Assembly (NCBI RefSeq): GCF_004011505.1
Contig: NZ_SAUN01000001.1
Span: forward strand, 11,063,501 to 11,127,500
DNA from: Nonomuraea polychroma
Lineage (GTDB): Bacteria; Actinomycetota; Actinomycetes; Streptosporangiales; Streptosporangiaceae
Length of the DNA: 64,000 nucleotides
Direction: 5' to 3'
Under the pieces are notes generated by a model that saw only the letters and a list, made by a program, of their open reading frames with translations, was not told the origin of the DNA and ran no database searches. Shown one piece after another: positions 23,424-32,239 of this stretch; position 1 is the first letter of the stretch, and every line of letters starts with the position of its first letter. Both the position numbers and the translations under genes were made by a program.

Positions 23424-26186
23424 GTGAACGGTCTTCTCGTCGGGCGCTCTGCTGAGCTGGCCAGACTCGTGCGGGTGCTCCAGTCCGCCATCGAGGGCAC
23501 GGCCGGCGTCGCGCTCGTCGGCGGGGACGCGGGCATCGGCAAGACGCGGCTGGTCGCCGAGCTGGTCGGGCAGGCCCGCGAGCGCGGCGTGCACGTGCTG
23601 GTCGGCCAGTGCGCCGAGCTGGGCGACGCGCTGCCCTACCTGCCGCTGGCCGACGCCCTGCGCGGGGCGCAGTCGGCCGTGCGCGAGGCCGCCGCCGCCC
23701 ACCCCATGCTGGGCCAGCTCTTGCCCGGCACGGAGAGCGCGCCCTCGACCGGGCTCACCCAGCAGCGGCTGTTCGGCTCGCTGCTCGGGCTGCTGGCCGA
23801 CGTGCAGCCGGTGTTGTTCGTGATCGAGGATCTGCACTGGGCCGACCGCTCCACCCGCGACCTGCTGGTCTTCCTGAGCCGCATGGTGCAGACCGAGCAG
23901 GTCTGCGTGGTGGGCACCTACCGCACCGACGACATCCACCGCCGTCATCCGCTGCGGTCCGTGCTGGCCGAGCTCAAGCGCCTGCCGACGGTGACGAGCG
24001 TCGAGCTGGGGCCGCTCGGCCGGGGCGACCTGTCGGACTACGTCACCACGCTGGGCGAGGTCGACGCCCGTGAGCTGGGGGAAATCGTCGCGCGGGCCGA
24101 CGGCAACCCGTTCTACGCCGAGGAGTTGTTCGCGGCCGTGGCGGAGGGCGACAGCCTGCCCGACGGGCTGGCCAGCCTGCTCATGTCCAGGGTCGAGGTC
24201 CTGCCCGATGCCGGCCAGCAGGTGCTGCGGGCCGCCGCCGTGGCCGGGCGGCGGGTGGAGGACGAGTTGCTGCGGGAGGTGTCGGGGCTGCCGCTGGCCG
24301 AGTTCGAGGACGCGGTGAGGGAGATCGTCTCGCGTGGCCTGCTCAGGGTCGACGGCTTCGGCTACACCTTCCGCCACGCGTTGCTGCAAGAGGCCGTCTA
24401 CACCGACCTGCTGCCCGGCGAGCGCACCCGGCTGCACGCCGCCTTCGCCCGCCTGCTGACGTCCCCGGCCGAGCTGGCGCACCACCACCTCGCGGGCCAC
24501 GACCTGGCCGGCGCGCTCGCGTCCTCCGCCGAGGCGGGCCGGCTGGCCGAGCGGCTGGGCGCTCCCGCCGAGGCGCACAGCCACTACGACCAGGCGCTGA
24601 GCCTGTGGGATCGGGTGGACGGCGCGGAGGAGCTGGCCGGGGAGAGCCGGATCGCGCTGGCGTTCCGCAGCGCGGTGACGGCGGCCGACAGCGGCGACAA
24701 CCACCGGGCGATCGTCCAGCTCCGTGCCCTGCCGCAGACGTCCGAGGTCAGCGAGCGCCTGGCTTACTACCTCTACGAGATCGACGATCAGCCGGGCGCC
24801 ATCGTGGCGGCCGAGCGGGCCGTGGAGAGCGCCGAGGACCAGGCCGCGCTCGCACGTGCCCTGGCCACCCACACGCGCACATTGCTCTGGAGCCCCCGTC
24901 ACCGGGAGGTGGAGGCCCGTGCCACGAGGGCGCTGGAGACGGCGCGCGCCGCGGGGACGAAGGACGCCGAGGTCGGCGCGCTGATCGTGCTGGCCTCCTT
25001 CGTCGAGCACCAGGGCGACGTGGCCAGGGCCCATGAGCTGTTCGAGCTGGCCTCCGCGGAGAGGACCGGCGATCTGGCCATGGACCTCCGGGCCCGCTTT
25101 CAGCACGCACGCGTTCACTACGAGCAGGGGCTGCTGGCCCAGGCCGCCGAGATAGCCGATGACGGCATCCACATGGCCTTCGACGCGGGGCTCAAGTGGA
25201 GCACCTACGGCACCGACCTGCGTTTCCTGCGGTTCCTCATTCACTACGTGGCGGGGGAGTGGGACCAGGCGGAGAACGTGGCAAGCAGTTTCCCCGTGCG
25301 GGTCGGCACCCTCTCCGAGGCGGTCCTGTCGTCGTTCGCGTTGTTCATCGAGGTGGGGCGAGACCTGCCCGCGGTCGAGAGCAGGCTGAGCTGGGTGCGG
25401 CCGTTCTGGTCGAATGAGCTGGCCGGCTACATGTCCAGAGGCCTGGCCGCCGAGCACGCCCTGTGGCACGGCGACCCGGCCGGGGCGCTGGAGCACGTGC
25501 GCGAGGTCCTGGCGACGCTGGTCCCGGGCGACAACGGCGTGTTGCGGACGGCCGCCGTCGGGCTGTGGGCGCTGGCCGAGCTCGGCACCACCGAAGGCGC
25601 CGACGACCTGCTGGAGCGCGTCCGCTTCTCCGTCGAGCGCGGCCCCACAGGCGAACGCGGACAACTGGGGCCCGAGGGAATCGCGTGGGCGCTGCGGGCC
25701 GAGGCGGAGTGGCACCGCGTTCATGGCCGCTACGAGGTGGAGTTGTGGCGCAAGGTGGTGTCGGCGTTCGACTTCGGCTTCGTCTACGAGGTGGCCCGGG
25801 CCCGCTGGCGCCTGGCCGAGGCGCTGCTCGCGACCGGTGACCGGGCCTCCGCGCAGGCGGAGTGGGAGCTGGCCAGGGAGACGGCGGGCAAGCTGCGGGC
25901 GGCGCCGTTGGAGAATGCGCTGCTGGAGTTCGGGCGGCGGGCCCGGTTCGGCGGCGGGGCGCAGGCCGAGGACGGCCCGCGGCAGGGCGAGGCCGGGCTG
26001 ACGGCTCGGGAGGCCGAGGTGCTGCGGCTGGTCGCCGAAGGGCTGACCAACAGGGAGATCGCGGAGCGGCTGTTCATCGCGCAGAAGACGGCGAGCGTGC
26101 ACGTGTCGAACATCCTGGCCAAGCTGGAGGTTTCGACCCGCACCCAGGCCGCCGCGGCAGCACGCCGGCGCGGACTGCTGGCATAG
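23424..26186 (+). CDS. large LuxR-family (LAL-type) ATP-binding regulator
   Basis: The 920-residue protein starts at GTG 23424; CATAGT at 23411-23416 is a likely -10 and the mRNA may be leaderless. An N-terminal AAA/STAND ATPase module carries Walker A GGDAGIGKTR (residues 33-42) and Walker B VLFVIEDLHWAD. The middle 400-830 is helical and TPR-like. The C-terminal LuxR HTH reads LTAREAEVLRLVAEGLTNRE with IAQKTASVHVSNILAKL. LAL proteins activate transcription in an ATP-controlled way, often in secondary metabolism or sugar use. No biosynthetic cluster is next to it; the secreted protein gene is the nearest downstream target candidate. Confidence 0.93.
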   Translation: MNGLLVGRSAELARLVRVLQSAIEGTAGVALVGGDAGIGKTRLVAELVGQARERGVHVLVGQCAELGDALPYLPLADALRGAQSAVREAAAAHPMLGQLLPGTESAPSTGLTQQRLFGSLLGLLADVQPVLFVIEDLHWADRSTRDLLVFLSRMVQTEQVCVVGTYRTDDIHRRHPLRSVLAELKRLPTVTSVELGPLGRGDLSDYVTTLGEVDARELGEIVARADGNPFYAEELFAAVAEGDSLPDGLASLLMSRVEVLPDAGQQVLRAAAVAGRRVEDELLREVSGLPLAEFEDAVREIVSRGLLRVDGFGYTFRHALLQEAVYTDLLPGERTRLHAAFARLLTSPAELAHHHLAGHDLAGALASSAEAGRLAERLGAPAEAHSHYDQALSLWDRVDGAEELAGESRIALAFRSAVTAADSGDNHRAIVQLRALPQTSEVSERLAYYLYEIDDQPGAIVAAERAVESAEDQAALARALATHTRTLLWSPRHREVEARATRALETARAAGTKDAEVGALIVLASFVEHQGDVARAHELFELASAERTGDLAMDLRARFQHARVHYEQGLLAQAAEIADDGIHMAFDAGLKWSTYGTDLRFLRFLIHYVAGEWDQAENVASSFPVRVGTLSEAVLSSFALFIEVGRDLPAVESRLSWVRPFWSNELAGYMSRGLAAEHALWHGDPAGALEHVREVLATLVPGDNGVLRTAAVGLWALAELGTTEGADDLLERVRFSVERGPTGERGQLGPEGIAWALRAEAEWHRVHGRYEVELWRKVVSAFDFGFVYEVARARWRLAEALLATGDRASAQAEWELARETAGKLRAAPLENALLEFGRRARFGGGAQAEDGPRQGEAGLTAREAEVLRLVAEGLTNREIAERLFIAQKTASVHVSNILAKLEVSTRTQAAAAARRRGLLA

Positions 26187-26343
26187 CGACCCAGGACATC
26201 TTGTCCGCCACGGGCGGTCGTTTTGAGGGGCCTTTGCGTTACGGCCCGTAGCGTCCAGTGACCGAGAACCCTCTCAACGGAGGAGCGGCGGCCGCACATC
26301 GCCCCTTCGCCGTGCTCGTCCTGCCCTCGAAAGGAGCAGTTCC

Positions 26344-26886
26344 ATGTCCACTCTCCGCAAAACCCTGCCCGCCGTCGCCGCACTCGGCGTGTCCGCTCTC
26401 TTCCTCGCCGCCCCGCAGGCCGCGTACGCCGCTGACTCGGTCTCCTGTCAGGCCGCCGGTGAGACACACTTCACGCCCGGCGTGCAGATGTTCCAGCAGT
26501 CGCAGTTCGTGACGTACCGGGGCGTCAGCAGCAGTTGCGTCGACCACAGCGGCCTCGGGATCACCTCCGCCCGCATCACCGCGAGCTTCGACGACGTCGA
26601 CCTGAGCTGCGTGGCCAGCAGGTTCGGCACCGGCACCGGCGTGGCCACCATCGTGTGGGACGCGAACGGCGCCAGGCAGACCAGCCACGCCGACATCACC
26701 ATTGACGACACCGTGCTCAACACGGCCCAGGTGTCCGGCGTGGTGACCGAGGGCCCGTTCGCGGGCCAGCGGTTCACCGGCAAGTTCAACACGAGCCTGC
26801 TCACGGGCGCGGGGAAGTGCTCGGCAGCAGCCCTCTACGGCGGGGTCATGAACGCCGAGTTCAAGGGCGCCTTCAGCATCGGCTGA
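26344..26886 (+). CDS. secreted protein of unknown function
   Basis: ATG 26344 is preceded by GAAAGGAGCAG. The 180-residue protein has a classical signal peptide (MSTLRKTLPAVAALGVSALF, cleavage after about YAA at residue 29). The mature part is rich in beta strands with an even number of cysteines (in SCQAAG, SSCVDH, LSCVAS, KCSAAA) that may form two disulfides. It resembles other small exported actinobacterial proteins of unknown role. No enzyme motif is visible. Confidence 0.8.
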   Translation: MSTLRKTLPAVAALGVSALFLAAPQAAYAADSVSCQAAGETHFTPGVQMFQQSQFVTYRGVSSSCVDHSGLGITSARITASFDDVDLSCVASRFGTGTGVATIVWDANGARQTSHADITIDDTVLNTAQVSGVVTEGPFAGQRFTGKFNTSLLTGAGKCSAAALYGGVMNAEFKGAFSIG

Positions 26887-26904
26887 ATGGTTTGAGCGCG
26901 TAAT

Positions 26905-26936
26905 GGGCCGGCTTCGGGGGCGTACGGGGCCGGCCC
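26905..26936. terminator. hairpin between convergent genes
   Basis: GGGCCGG (26905-26911) and CCGGCCC (26930-26936) can pair around an 18-base loop in the 78-base gap between the secreted-protein gene and the convergent proline-rich protein gene. It could end transcription from both sides, but no T-tract follows. Confidence 0.45.
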
Positions 26937-26964
26937 GCTGTCGTCCTCGATGCCGGCGGCCGAG

Positions 26965-28014
26965 TCAACTGGTGATCGTGAGGTCGCGCATCAGGAAGTA
27001 GCTCGCGTGGTCGGTCTGCAGGTACGCGTGGAACTTCTCGGCCTGGCTCTTGGCTGACTTGTCCGCGGTGACGATCGTGATGATCAGGTACTTCTTGGAA
27101 GCGCCCGATCGGATCTTCCCGTACGCGTACCTGGTGTGCGCCTTGTCCTTGCGCCACGTCACCGCGTCCGAGGTCAGCTTGGCCAGCCGCGTGGCGGTGT
27201 TCTTCGCCGCCTTGTCGTTCGGGAACGCCATCATGAGCTGCACCGCCTTGAGGTGGCCCCCGTACGCCGAGTACGCGATCTCGATGGCGCGCTCGCAGTC
27301 GTACCTGGCCAGCACACCCTCGCCGTCCACGGGGTCGCACGTGTTGTACGTCCAGCCGCCGACCTTGTTGGCCTTGAACTTGACGCCACTCAGGCCGAAG
27401 TTCCAGTCGTCGAACTCGTTGTGAGTGATCGGCGAGCCCGGCTGGGCCCGCTTCGACGTGGGCGGGGTGTCAGAGGGGGGCGTGCTGGGATCGGACGAGG
27501 GCGGGTCCGACGGGGTGGCTGACGGGGGATCCGACTGCTGGGGCGTCGTCGCGGGGGCGGACGGCGCGGCGCTCTGCAGGGCCACGGTCGGCGCCGGGTC
27601 GGGAGAGCCGAGGTAGGCGACCGCGCCGATCGTGCCGCCACCCAGGAGGAGCGCCCCCAGAGCGACCGACAAGCCGATGATCAGGCCGTTGTTCCGCTGG
27701 GGCGGCGGGCGGTGCTGCCCGCCTGGGCCGTACGGGTTGTGCTGCGGGTACTGGCTCTGGGGGTACTGGCCCTGCGGGATGTGCGGGTTCTGCTGGCCGT
27801 AGGGGTTCTGCGGCGGCCCGTACGGAGTGCCGCCGCCCTGGCCGTGCCCGGGCGGCTGGGGGGCCGTTGGGCCTTGCTGTCGGCCGTAGGGGCCCTGCTG
27901 GCCATAGCCCGGTTGAGGGGGCTGCTGGCCGGGTCCCTGCGGTGCTCCCTGTGCCTGCGGGCCCCACGGTCCTTGTGGCTGGTGGGGCTGCGGAGGCTGT
28001 GGAGGGTATGCCAT
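26965..28014 (-). CDS. Pro/Gly/Gln-rich membrane-anchored protein
   Basis: The 349-residue protein starts at ATG 28014 (MAYPPQPPQPHQPQGPWGP). Residues 1-110 are a P-Y-G-Q-rich disordered cytoplasmic region, followed by one membrane helix (NGLIIGLSVALGALLLGGG), a Pro/Ser/Thr-rich spacer (about 140-190) and an extracytoplasmic domain of about 150 residues with two cysteines (YNTCDPVDG, YDCERAIE). The layout is common in actinobacterial cell-envelope proteins. The outer domain is not recognised. It is divergent from the BtrH-like gene. Confidence 0.75.
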   Translation of the reverse strand: MAYPPQPPQPHQPQGPWGPQAQGAPQGPGQQPPQPGYGQQGPYGRQQGPTAPQPPGHGQGGGTPYGPPQNPYGQQNPHIPQGQYPQSQYPQHNPYGPGGQHRPPPQRNNGLIIGLSVALGALLLGGGTIGAVAYLGSPDPAPTVALQSAAPSAPATTPQQSDPPSATPSDPPSSDPSTPPSDTPPTSKRAQPGSPITHNEFDDWNFGLSGVKFKANKVGGWTYNTCDPVDGEGVLARYDCERAIEIAYSAYGGHLKAVQLMMAFPNDKAAKNTATRLAKLTSDAVTWRKDKAHTRYAYGKIRSGASKKYLIITIVTADKSAKSQAEKFHAYLQTDHASYFLMRDLTITS

Positions 28015-28024
28015 CCCCCCATTC

Positions 28025-28051
28025 TGGGGCAGACCATAACCTTGTGCCCCA
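28025..28051. promoter_or_regulatory. inverted repeat at the promoter of the Pro-rich membrane protein
   Basis: TGGGGCA (28025-28031) and TGCCCCA (28045-28051) form a perfect dyad with a 13-base centre that includes TATGGT on the minus strand, a possible -10 element. It starts 11 bases upstream of the ATG at 28014. It may be an operator or a leader hairpin. The remaining 240 bases to the BtrH-like gene show nothing clear. Confidence 0.4.
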
Positions 28052-28291
28052 ACTACCCCAGCAAAAGTCGGTGGCTGGCCGCGTGCCGGTGGCTGTACTA
28101 CGATCCGGTGCGTGGCGGTGCTCTCCCGCCCAACCCCCTGAGCGCGTCCCCACGCGACGCGCCGGTTGCGGGGGCAAAGGGGACGCAAGGAGCCTCGGGA
28201 GCGGTGGTCTGACCGGCAGGCGATGCTTTCGCGGCCGCCACGGGCCGCGGGCGTGGGCCGGGTCCTGGCAACGGTCGCAGGAAGAGCCGTC

Positions 28292-29572
28292 ATGACCAGC
28301 AAGAAGCAGCTCAAGGCACGCATCCGCGCGCGCATGGCCAAGACCGGCGAGAGCTACACGACAGCCCGCGACCACGTGGTCGGCCAGGCGGAGGCGCGCA
28401 CCGACGCGGGGTGGCGCTTCGCCGGCGGGCGGCATCCGTCCAGCGCGGCGATCACCGCCATCCTGGTCAACCAGAGCGCCTCCGTCAGCGAGCCGCTGGT
28501 GTTCCTGGCCGGCGGCGGTATCGGAGCGGGCTACATACTGTGGGAGTTCAAGCACGACCAGTCCCGCCATGTGACCCTGGGTTTCCGTAACCAGTGGCAG
28601 TACCACGACCGGTGGATGGCCAAGACGCTCGGCCGGCTCGGCGTGCCGTACGAGGAGCACCGGACGGGCGGCAACCGGGCGGCAAGCGACAGGCTCGCCG
28701 CCGAGTTGGATGCCGGGCGGCCGTGCGTGATCCTGCCCGACCGTTATCACCTCGGCTACTGGCACCTGCCCGCCACGTTCGACGGGCACGGTGGTGGCCC
28801 GGTGGTGGCCTACCGGCGTGACGAGAGCGGCGTATACCTCGACGACCGCGGCCAGGCGCCGATCCGCATCCCGCGGGAGCGGCTGGACGCCGCGCGGGCG
28901 CGGGTGCCCTCGTACCGGAACGTCCTGCACGTGCTCGGCGAGGCCAAGCTGGACGAGGCGACGCTGGCGGACGCGACACGCGAGGGGCTGCGGGACTGCG
29001 CCGCCCACCTGTCGGCGACCTCGGACTCGTTCTCGCTGCCGGCCTGGCGGAAGTGGGCGCGGCTGCTGACCGACACCCGCAACGCCAAGGCTTGGCCGAA
29101 GGTCTTCGCCGACGGCCGCGGTCTGGCCGACGCCTTGCTGTCGGTGTGGGAGGGCGCGGAGCCGGTCGGCATGGACGGCGGCAACCTGCGCGAGTTGTTC
29201 GCCGACGCCCTGGACGAGGCCGCCCTGCTGCTGGCCGAGCCGGAGCTGGCCGATCTGGCCGGCCGGTTCAGGGAGATCTCCGACCTGTGGCACGGGTTGG
29301 CCGAGGCGGCGCTCCCGGCCGAGGTGCCGGAGTTCGCCCGTGTCCGCGAGCTGACCGCCGCGATCAAGGAGAGCGTTCTGGCAGACGGCAGCGCGGGCGG
29401 CGAGGAGGCGGCCGAGAGCGGCCGGCTGCTGTGGCAGGCGCGGGCCACCGCGAACGAGTCACTCGCCGCCGCCGACACGGTCGTGCTGTTCGCTGACCTC
29501 AGCGCCCGGCTCGGCGCCATATACGAGGCGGAGACCGCCGCGATCGCCCGCCTGGCGACACTCACCCGCTGA
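28292..29572 (+). CDS. BtrH-like / DUF4872 protein
   Basis: ATG 28292 with AGGAAGAG upstream starts a 426-residue protein. After a basic N-terminus (KKQLKARIRARMAKTGESYT) the BtrH-type region begins with the H-P-S-S-A-A-I-T segment and continues with LAGGGIGAGYILWEFKHDQS; the DUF4872-like C-terminal half follows from about residue 200. BtrH is a gamma-glutamyl/peptidyl transferase-like enzyme of butirosin synthesis, but the family is broad and this copy stands without aminoglycoside genes. The usual catalytic cysteine is not obvious: the only cysteines I see early on are in GRPCVILPD. The function is open. Confidence 0.7.
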   Translation: MTSKKQLKARIRARMAKTGESYTTARDHVVGQAEARTDAGWRFAGGRHPSSAAITAILVNQSASVSEPLVFLAGGGIGAGYILWEFKHDQSRHVTLGFRNQWQYHDRWMAKTLGRLGVPYEEHRTGGNRAASDRLAAELDAGRPCVILPDRYHLGYWHLPATFDGHGGGPVVAYRRDESGVYLDDRGQAPIRIPRERLDAARARVPSYRNVLHVLGEAKLDEATLADATREGLRDCAAHLSATSDSFSLPAWRKWARLLTDTRNAKAWPKVFADGRGLADALLSVWEGAEPVGMDGGNLRELFADALDEAALLLAEPELADLAGRFREISDLWHGLAEAALPAEVPEFARVRELTAAIKESVLADGSAGGEEAAESGRLLWQARATANESLAAADTVVLFADLSARLGAIYEAETAAIARLATLTR

Positions 29573-29663
29573 ACCCGGGATCCAGAAAGTTCGGCGCGCC
29601 TTGTCGATTTCGGCCCGTCCCGTTGGTCGAGTCGACAAGGCACCCGAGCGAAAGGGAATCGAC

Positions 29664-29933
29664 ATGCGCAGGCTCATGGTGACGTCGTTCATGACGCTGG
29701 ACTGCGTGGTGCAGGGGCCGGGCGGGCCCGACGAAGACCGCGACGGCGGGTTCGAGCACGCCGGCTGGGCCGTGCCACAGCTCGGGCAAGAGGCTCTTCG
29801 GAGCCGGGACCGTGCCCGCCGGCCTCGGCTCATCGGTGGCACGACGACGAGCACCGGTGTCGTGGTCAGCACGTACGCACGTGAGGGCGAGGTGAAGTAC
29901 GGCGCCATGGGCCCCGAGACCGGGAACTGGTGA
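29664..29933 (+). pseudogene. decayed RibD-C/dihydrofolate-reductase-like gene (internal deletion and frameshift)
   Basis: The ATG at 29664 begins a normal DHFR-like N-terminus (MRRLMVTSFMTLDCVVQGPG, ending at HAGWAVPQ). The remaining frame jumps to the family's C-terminal end (RLIGGTTTSTGVVVSTYARE). Between them, in another frame, GKRLFGAGTVPAG can be read, which belongs just before that C-terminus. About a hundred middle codons are thus missing and one base has been lost after GTVPAGL. The ribosome site context GAGCGAAAGGGAA is nearly the same as that of the intact relative at 49653. Confidence 0.75.
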
Positions 29934-29941
29934 TCGTGCCG

Positions 29942-29972
29942 TTGACTTCAAGTCGGCTTGAAGTCGCATGCT
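29942..29972 (+). promoter_or_regulatory. MerR/SoxR-type promoter with 19-bp spacer and perfect dyad
   Basis: TTGACT (29942-29947) and CATGCT (29967-29972) are 19 bp apart, the over-long spacing typical of MerR-activated promoters. The spacer holds GACTTCAAG-tcgg-CTTGAAGTC, a perfect 9-bp-arm dyad (29944-29965) that resembles SoxR boxes. The methyltransferase ATG is 7 bases after the -10. No MerR-family gene is found in this window, so the regulator must be encoded elsewhere. Confidence 0.75.
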
Positions 29973-29979
29973 GGCTGCC

Positions 29980-30726
29980 ATGTCGAATACAGATCTCATC
30001 CAAGTGCTGGACGCCGCCGACGCCATGCCGGCCGTCGCCAGGCTGCGTGCCCGCTCGTACGAGCTGCTCGACCTCCAAGAGGGAGCGGGCGTGCTGGACG
30101 TGGGGTGCGGAGCCGGGCGGGCGGTCGGCGAGCTGGCGGAGCGCGGGGCGCGGGCGACCGGCGTGGACCTCAGCGAGGAGATGATCGCGGTGGCCCGCGA
30201 ACGCTGGCCCCAGGCCGACTTCCGCGTGGGGGACGCCTGCGACCTGCCGCTCGGGGACGGCGCGGTGGCCGGATACCGCGCCGACAAGGTCTTCCACCTG
30301 CTCGCCGACGCCGCGAAGGCACTGGCCGAGGCCAGGCGGGTGCTCGCGCCGGGTGGGCGGGCCGTGCTGATCGGCCAGGACTGGGACACGCTCGTCATCG
30401 ACTCCGACGACCCCGCGCTCACCAGGACCATCGTGCACGCCCGCGCCGACCTGCTCCCCGATCCCCGGGCCGCCCGCCGTTACCGCAATCTGCTGCTGGA
30501 CGCCGGATTCGAGGACGTGGCCGTGGAGGTGCACACGGCCGTCTTCACCGACGTGACGATGGCGCCGCTGCTCGTACGGCACGCCGCGGCCGTGCGCGCC
30601 GCCGGGGCCATCACTGCCGAGCAGGAGACCGCCTGGGTGTCCGAGCAGACCGAGCGCGCCCGGGCACACCGGATGTTCCTGGCCCTGCCGATCTTCGTGG
30701 CCTCCGGCGGGCTGCCCCGCGCGTGA
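29980..30726 (+). CDS. class I SAM-dependent methyltransferase under a MerR-type promoter
   Basis: I place the start at ATG 29980 (MSNTDLIQ), at the predicted transcription start, which gives 248 residues. Motif I is GVLDVGCGAGRAVGELAERG, followed by ATGVDLSEEMIAVARER, VGDACDLPLGDGAVAGYRAD, and the post-motif ARRVLAPGGRAVLIGQDWD. It looks like a UbiE/ubiquinone-menaquinone-like small-molecule methyltransferase. With the MerR/SoxR-like promoter its product may respond to redox-active or toxic compounds and might detoxify them. This last point is inference. Confidence 0.88.
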   Translation: MSNTDLIQVLDAADAMPAVARLRARSYELLDLQEGAGVLDVGCGAGRAVGELAERGARATGVDLSEEMIAVARERWPQADFRVGDACDLPLGDGAVAGYRADKVFHLLADAAKALAEARRVLAPGGRAVLIGQDWDTLVIDSDDPALTRTIVHARADLLPDPRAARRYRNLLLDAGFEDVAVEVHTAVFTDVTMAPLLVRHAAAVRAAGAITAEQETAWVSEQTERARAHRMFLALPIFVASGGLPRA

Positions 30727-30729
30727 GGC

Positions 30730-31689
30730 TTACGCGAAGAACGAATCCAGCACCGAATGGCAGTGGTGCGCGAGGAACGAGGCGATGCCGGGCACCAGCG
30801 CCACCAGCGCGGGGCCACCCAGCAACGCGCCCACGGCCAGCAGCCCGACCAGGCGCTCGGTCCGCCTGAGCGGGCGCTCGGGGTTGAGCATGCGGCGTAC
30901 GCGGACCAGTGCCGTCGCGCCGCCCGCACCCAGCGCGAACGCCGGCGCCCGGCCGGTGGCCAGGCCGACCAGCGCGGCGGCGATCTGCACGCGCGGATGG
31001 CGGCGGGCCGCCACGTCGTCGGCCCGCAGCTCGATCAGCCGCGCGATCTCCACCCGGGCCGCCTCGAACACGGGAACCCTGGGAAACGCCCTGGTCAAGG
31101 CGTGCGCGGCGGCGACCGCGAGGTGATGACGGCCCCGCAGGTGGGCCTGCTCATGGGCCAGCACGGCGGCGACCTGCGCACGCGACAGGCTGCGGAGCGC
31201 GCCCGTAGTGATCACGGTCTCCGCGTGCCGGCCCGGCAGGCAGTACGCCACCCGCTCCTCGTAGTCCAGCACGATCGCGTCGAGATCGCGGTCGCGCCGG
31301 CCGAGCAGCCCGAGCAACGCGGCATGCTCGCGCCTCTCCCGCCCCGTCCTGGCCAGGACGGCAACGCCGCACCAGAGGAGCCGGGCCGGCACCGCGCCCG
31401 CGACCAGCAACGCCGCGACGCCCGCCCAGGTCAGGGCGGAGCCGTGGATCAACATGTCGGCGCAGATCTCGAACAACCCGGCCAGGCCGTGCGCCACCAC
31501 GTCGGCGGGCACCGCGAAGGCCAGCGCCGCCAGCACGGCCGAGGCCACCACGGAGCCGGCCGCCGCCAGCCACACCACGATCGCCAGGCGCGGCGCCCGG
31601 TCGGCCCGGCTCGCCACCCGCCGCCCGAGCGCGGGCAACCCGACCGCGGCGGCGACCGCGTAGAGCGTCAGAACGGCGGCGGCGATCAC
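30730..31689 (-). CDS. M56 (BlaR1-like) membrane metallopeptidase
   Basis: The 319-residue protein starts at GTG 31689, overlapping the BlaI stop (GTGA). It has membrane helices near residues 1-20, 35-60, 75-105 and 240-265, and the zinc motif HEQAHLRG in VLAHEQAHL near residue 172. A downstream glutamate in EIARLIELRADDVA provides the third metal ligand. No penicillin-binding sensor domain is attached. In BlaR/BlaI-type systems such proteases lead to BlaI cleavage; here the inducer is unknown. Confidence 0.88.
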   Translation of the reverse strand: MIAAAVLTLYAVAAAVGLPALGRRVASRADRAPRLAIVVWLAAAGSVVASAVLAALAFAVPADVVAHGLAGLFEICADMLIHGSALTWAGVAALLVAGAVPARLLWCGVAVLARTGRERREHAALLGLLGRRDRDLDAIVLDYEERVAYCLPGRHAETVITTGALRSLSRAQVAAVLAHEQAHLRGRHHLAVAAAHALTRAFPRVPVFEAARVEIARLIELRADDVAARRHPRVQIAAALVGLATGRAPAFALGAGGATALVRVRRMLNPERPLRRTERLVGLLAVGALLGGPALVALVPGIASFLAHHCHSVLDSFFA

Positions 31690-32060
31690 GACCGTTTGCC
31701 CTTGGGCGGGAAGACCTGCAGCGCCGCCTCCAGCGCGGTCGCCTCCTCGGGGGTGAGCCGTTCGAGGAAGTGCACGAGCGTGGCGGCCTGGTTGCCGCTG
31801 CCGGCCAGCGCGCTGCGCATCAGGTCGGCGGTGTAGGCCTCCTTCGAGGCGACCGGCTCGTACACGTAGGCCCGGCCGACCGCCCGGCGCTTGAGCAGCC
31901 CCTTGGTGTGCAGCTTGTCCATCACGGTCATCACGGTGGTGTAGGCGATCTCGCGCTCCTGCCGCAGCTCCTCCAGCACCTCGCGCACGGAGGCAGGCCG
32001 GCGTCGCGCCCACATCCGATCCATGATCGTGGACTCGAGCTCGCCCAACCCGCGCATCAT
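31686..32060 (-). CDS. BlaI/MecI/CopY-family repressor
   Basis: The 124-residue protein (ATG 32060 or 32057) has the winged-helix of the BlaI family: GELESTIMDRMWARRRPASV, VREVLEELRQEREIAYTTVM, TVMDKLHTKGLLKRRAVGRA. A C-terminal dimerisation helix follows. It is coupled to the M56 peptidase gene by a 4-base overlap. It probably represses its own operon and unlinked targets; no beta-lactamase gene is seen here. Confidence 0.92.
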   Translation of the reverse strand: MMRGLGELESTIMDRMWARRRPASVREVLEELRQEREIAYTTVMTVMDKLHTKGLLKRRAVGRAYVYEPVASKEAYTADLMRSALAGSGNQAATLVHFLERLTPEEATALEAALQVFPPKGKRS

Positions 32061-32080
32061 GCCGTCGATGCTACCGGCCG

Positions 32081-32157
32081 TCGTAGTCGCGCACCGCGCC
32101 CGCAACGGGAGCGAGGCGGGCCGGCCGCCGGCCACTAGCGTGCCTCGTAGTAGTCGG
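32081..32157. promoter_or_regulatory. possible BlaI half-sites upstream of blaI
   Basis: TCGTAGTC (32081-32088) and TCGTAGTAGTCG (32145-32156) resemble the TCGTAGTA half-site known for actinobacterial BlaI. They lie 20-100 bases upstream of the blaI start. The arms are imperfect, so this is a suggestion only. Confidence 0.3.
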
Positions 32158-32239
32158 CGACTCGGGACATTCCGGGCCTGGGAGCGTTAGCATGCTTAGT
32201 GGATCATCGGGCGGGCGAGGGTGGCTGCCCGCCAACCCT

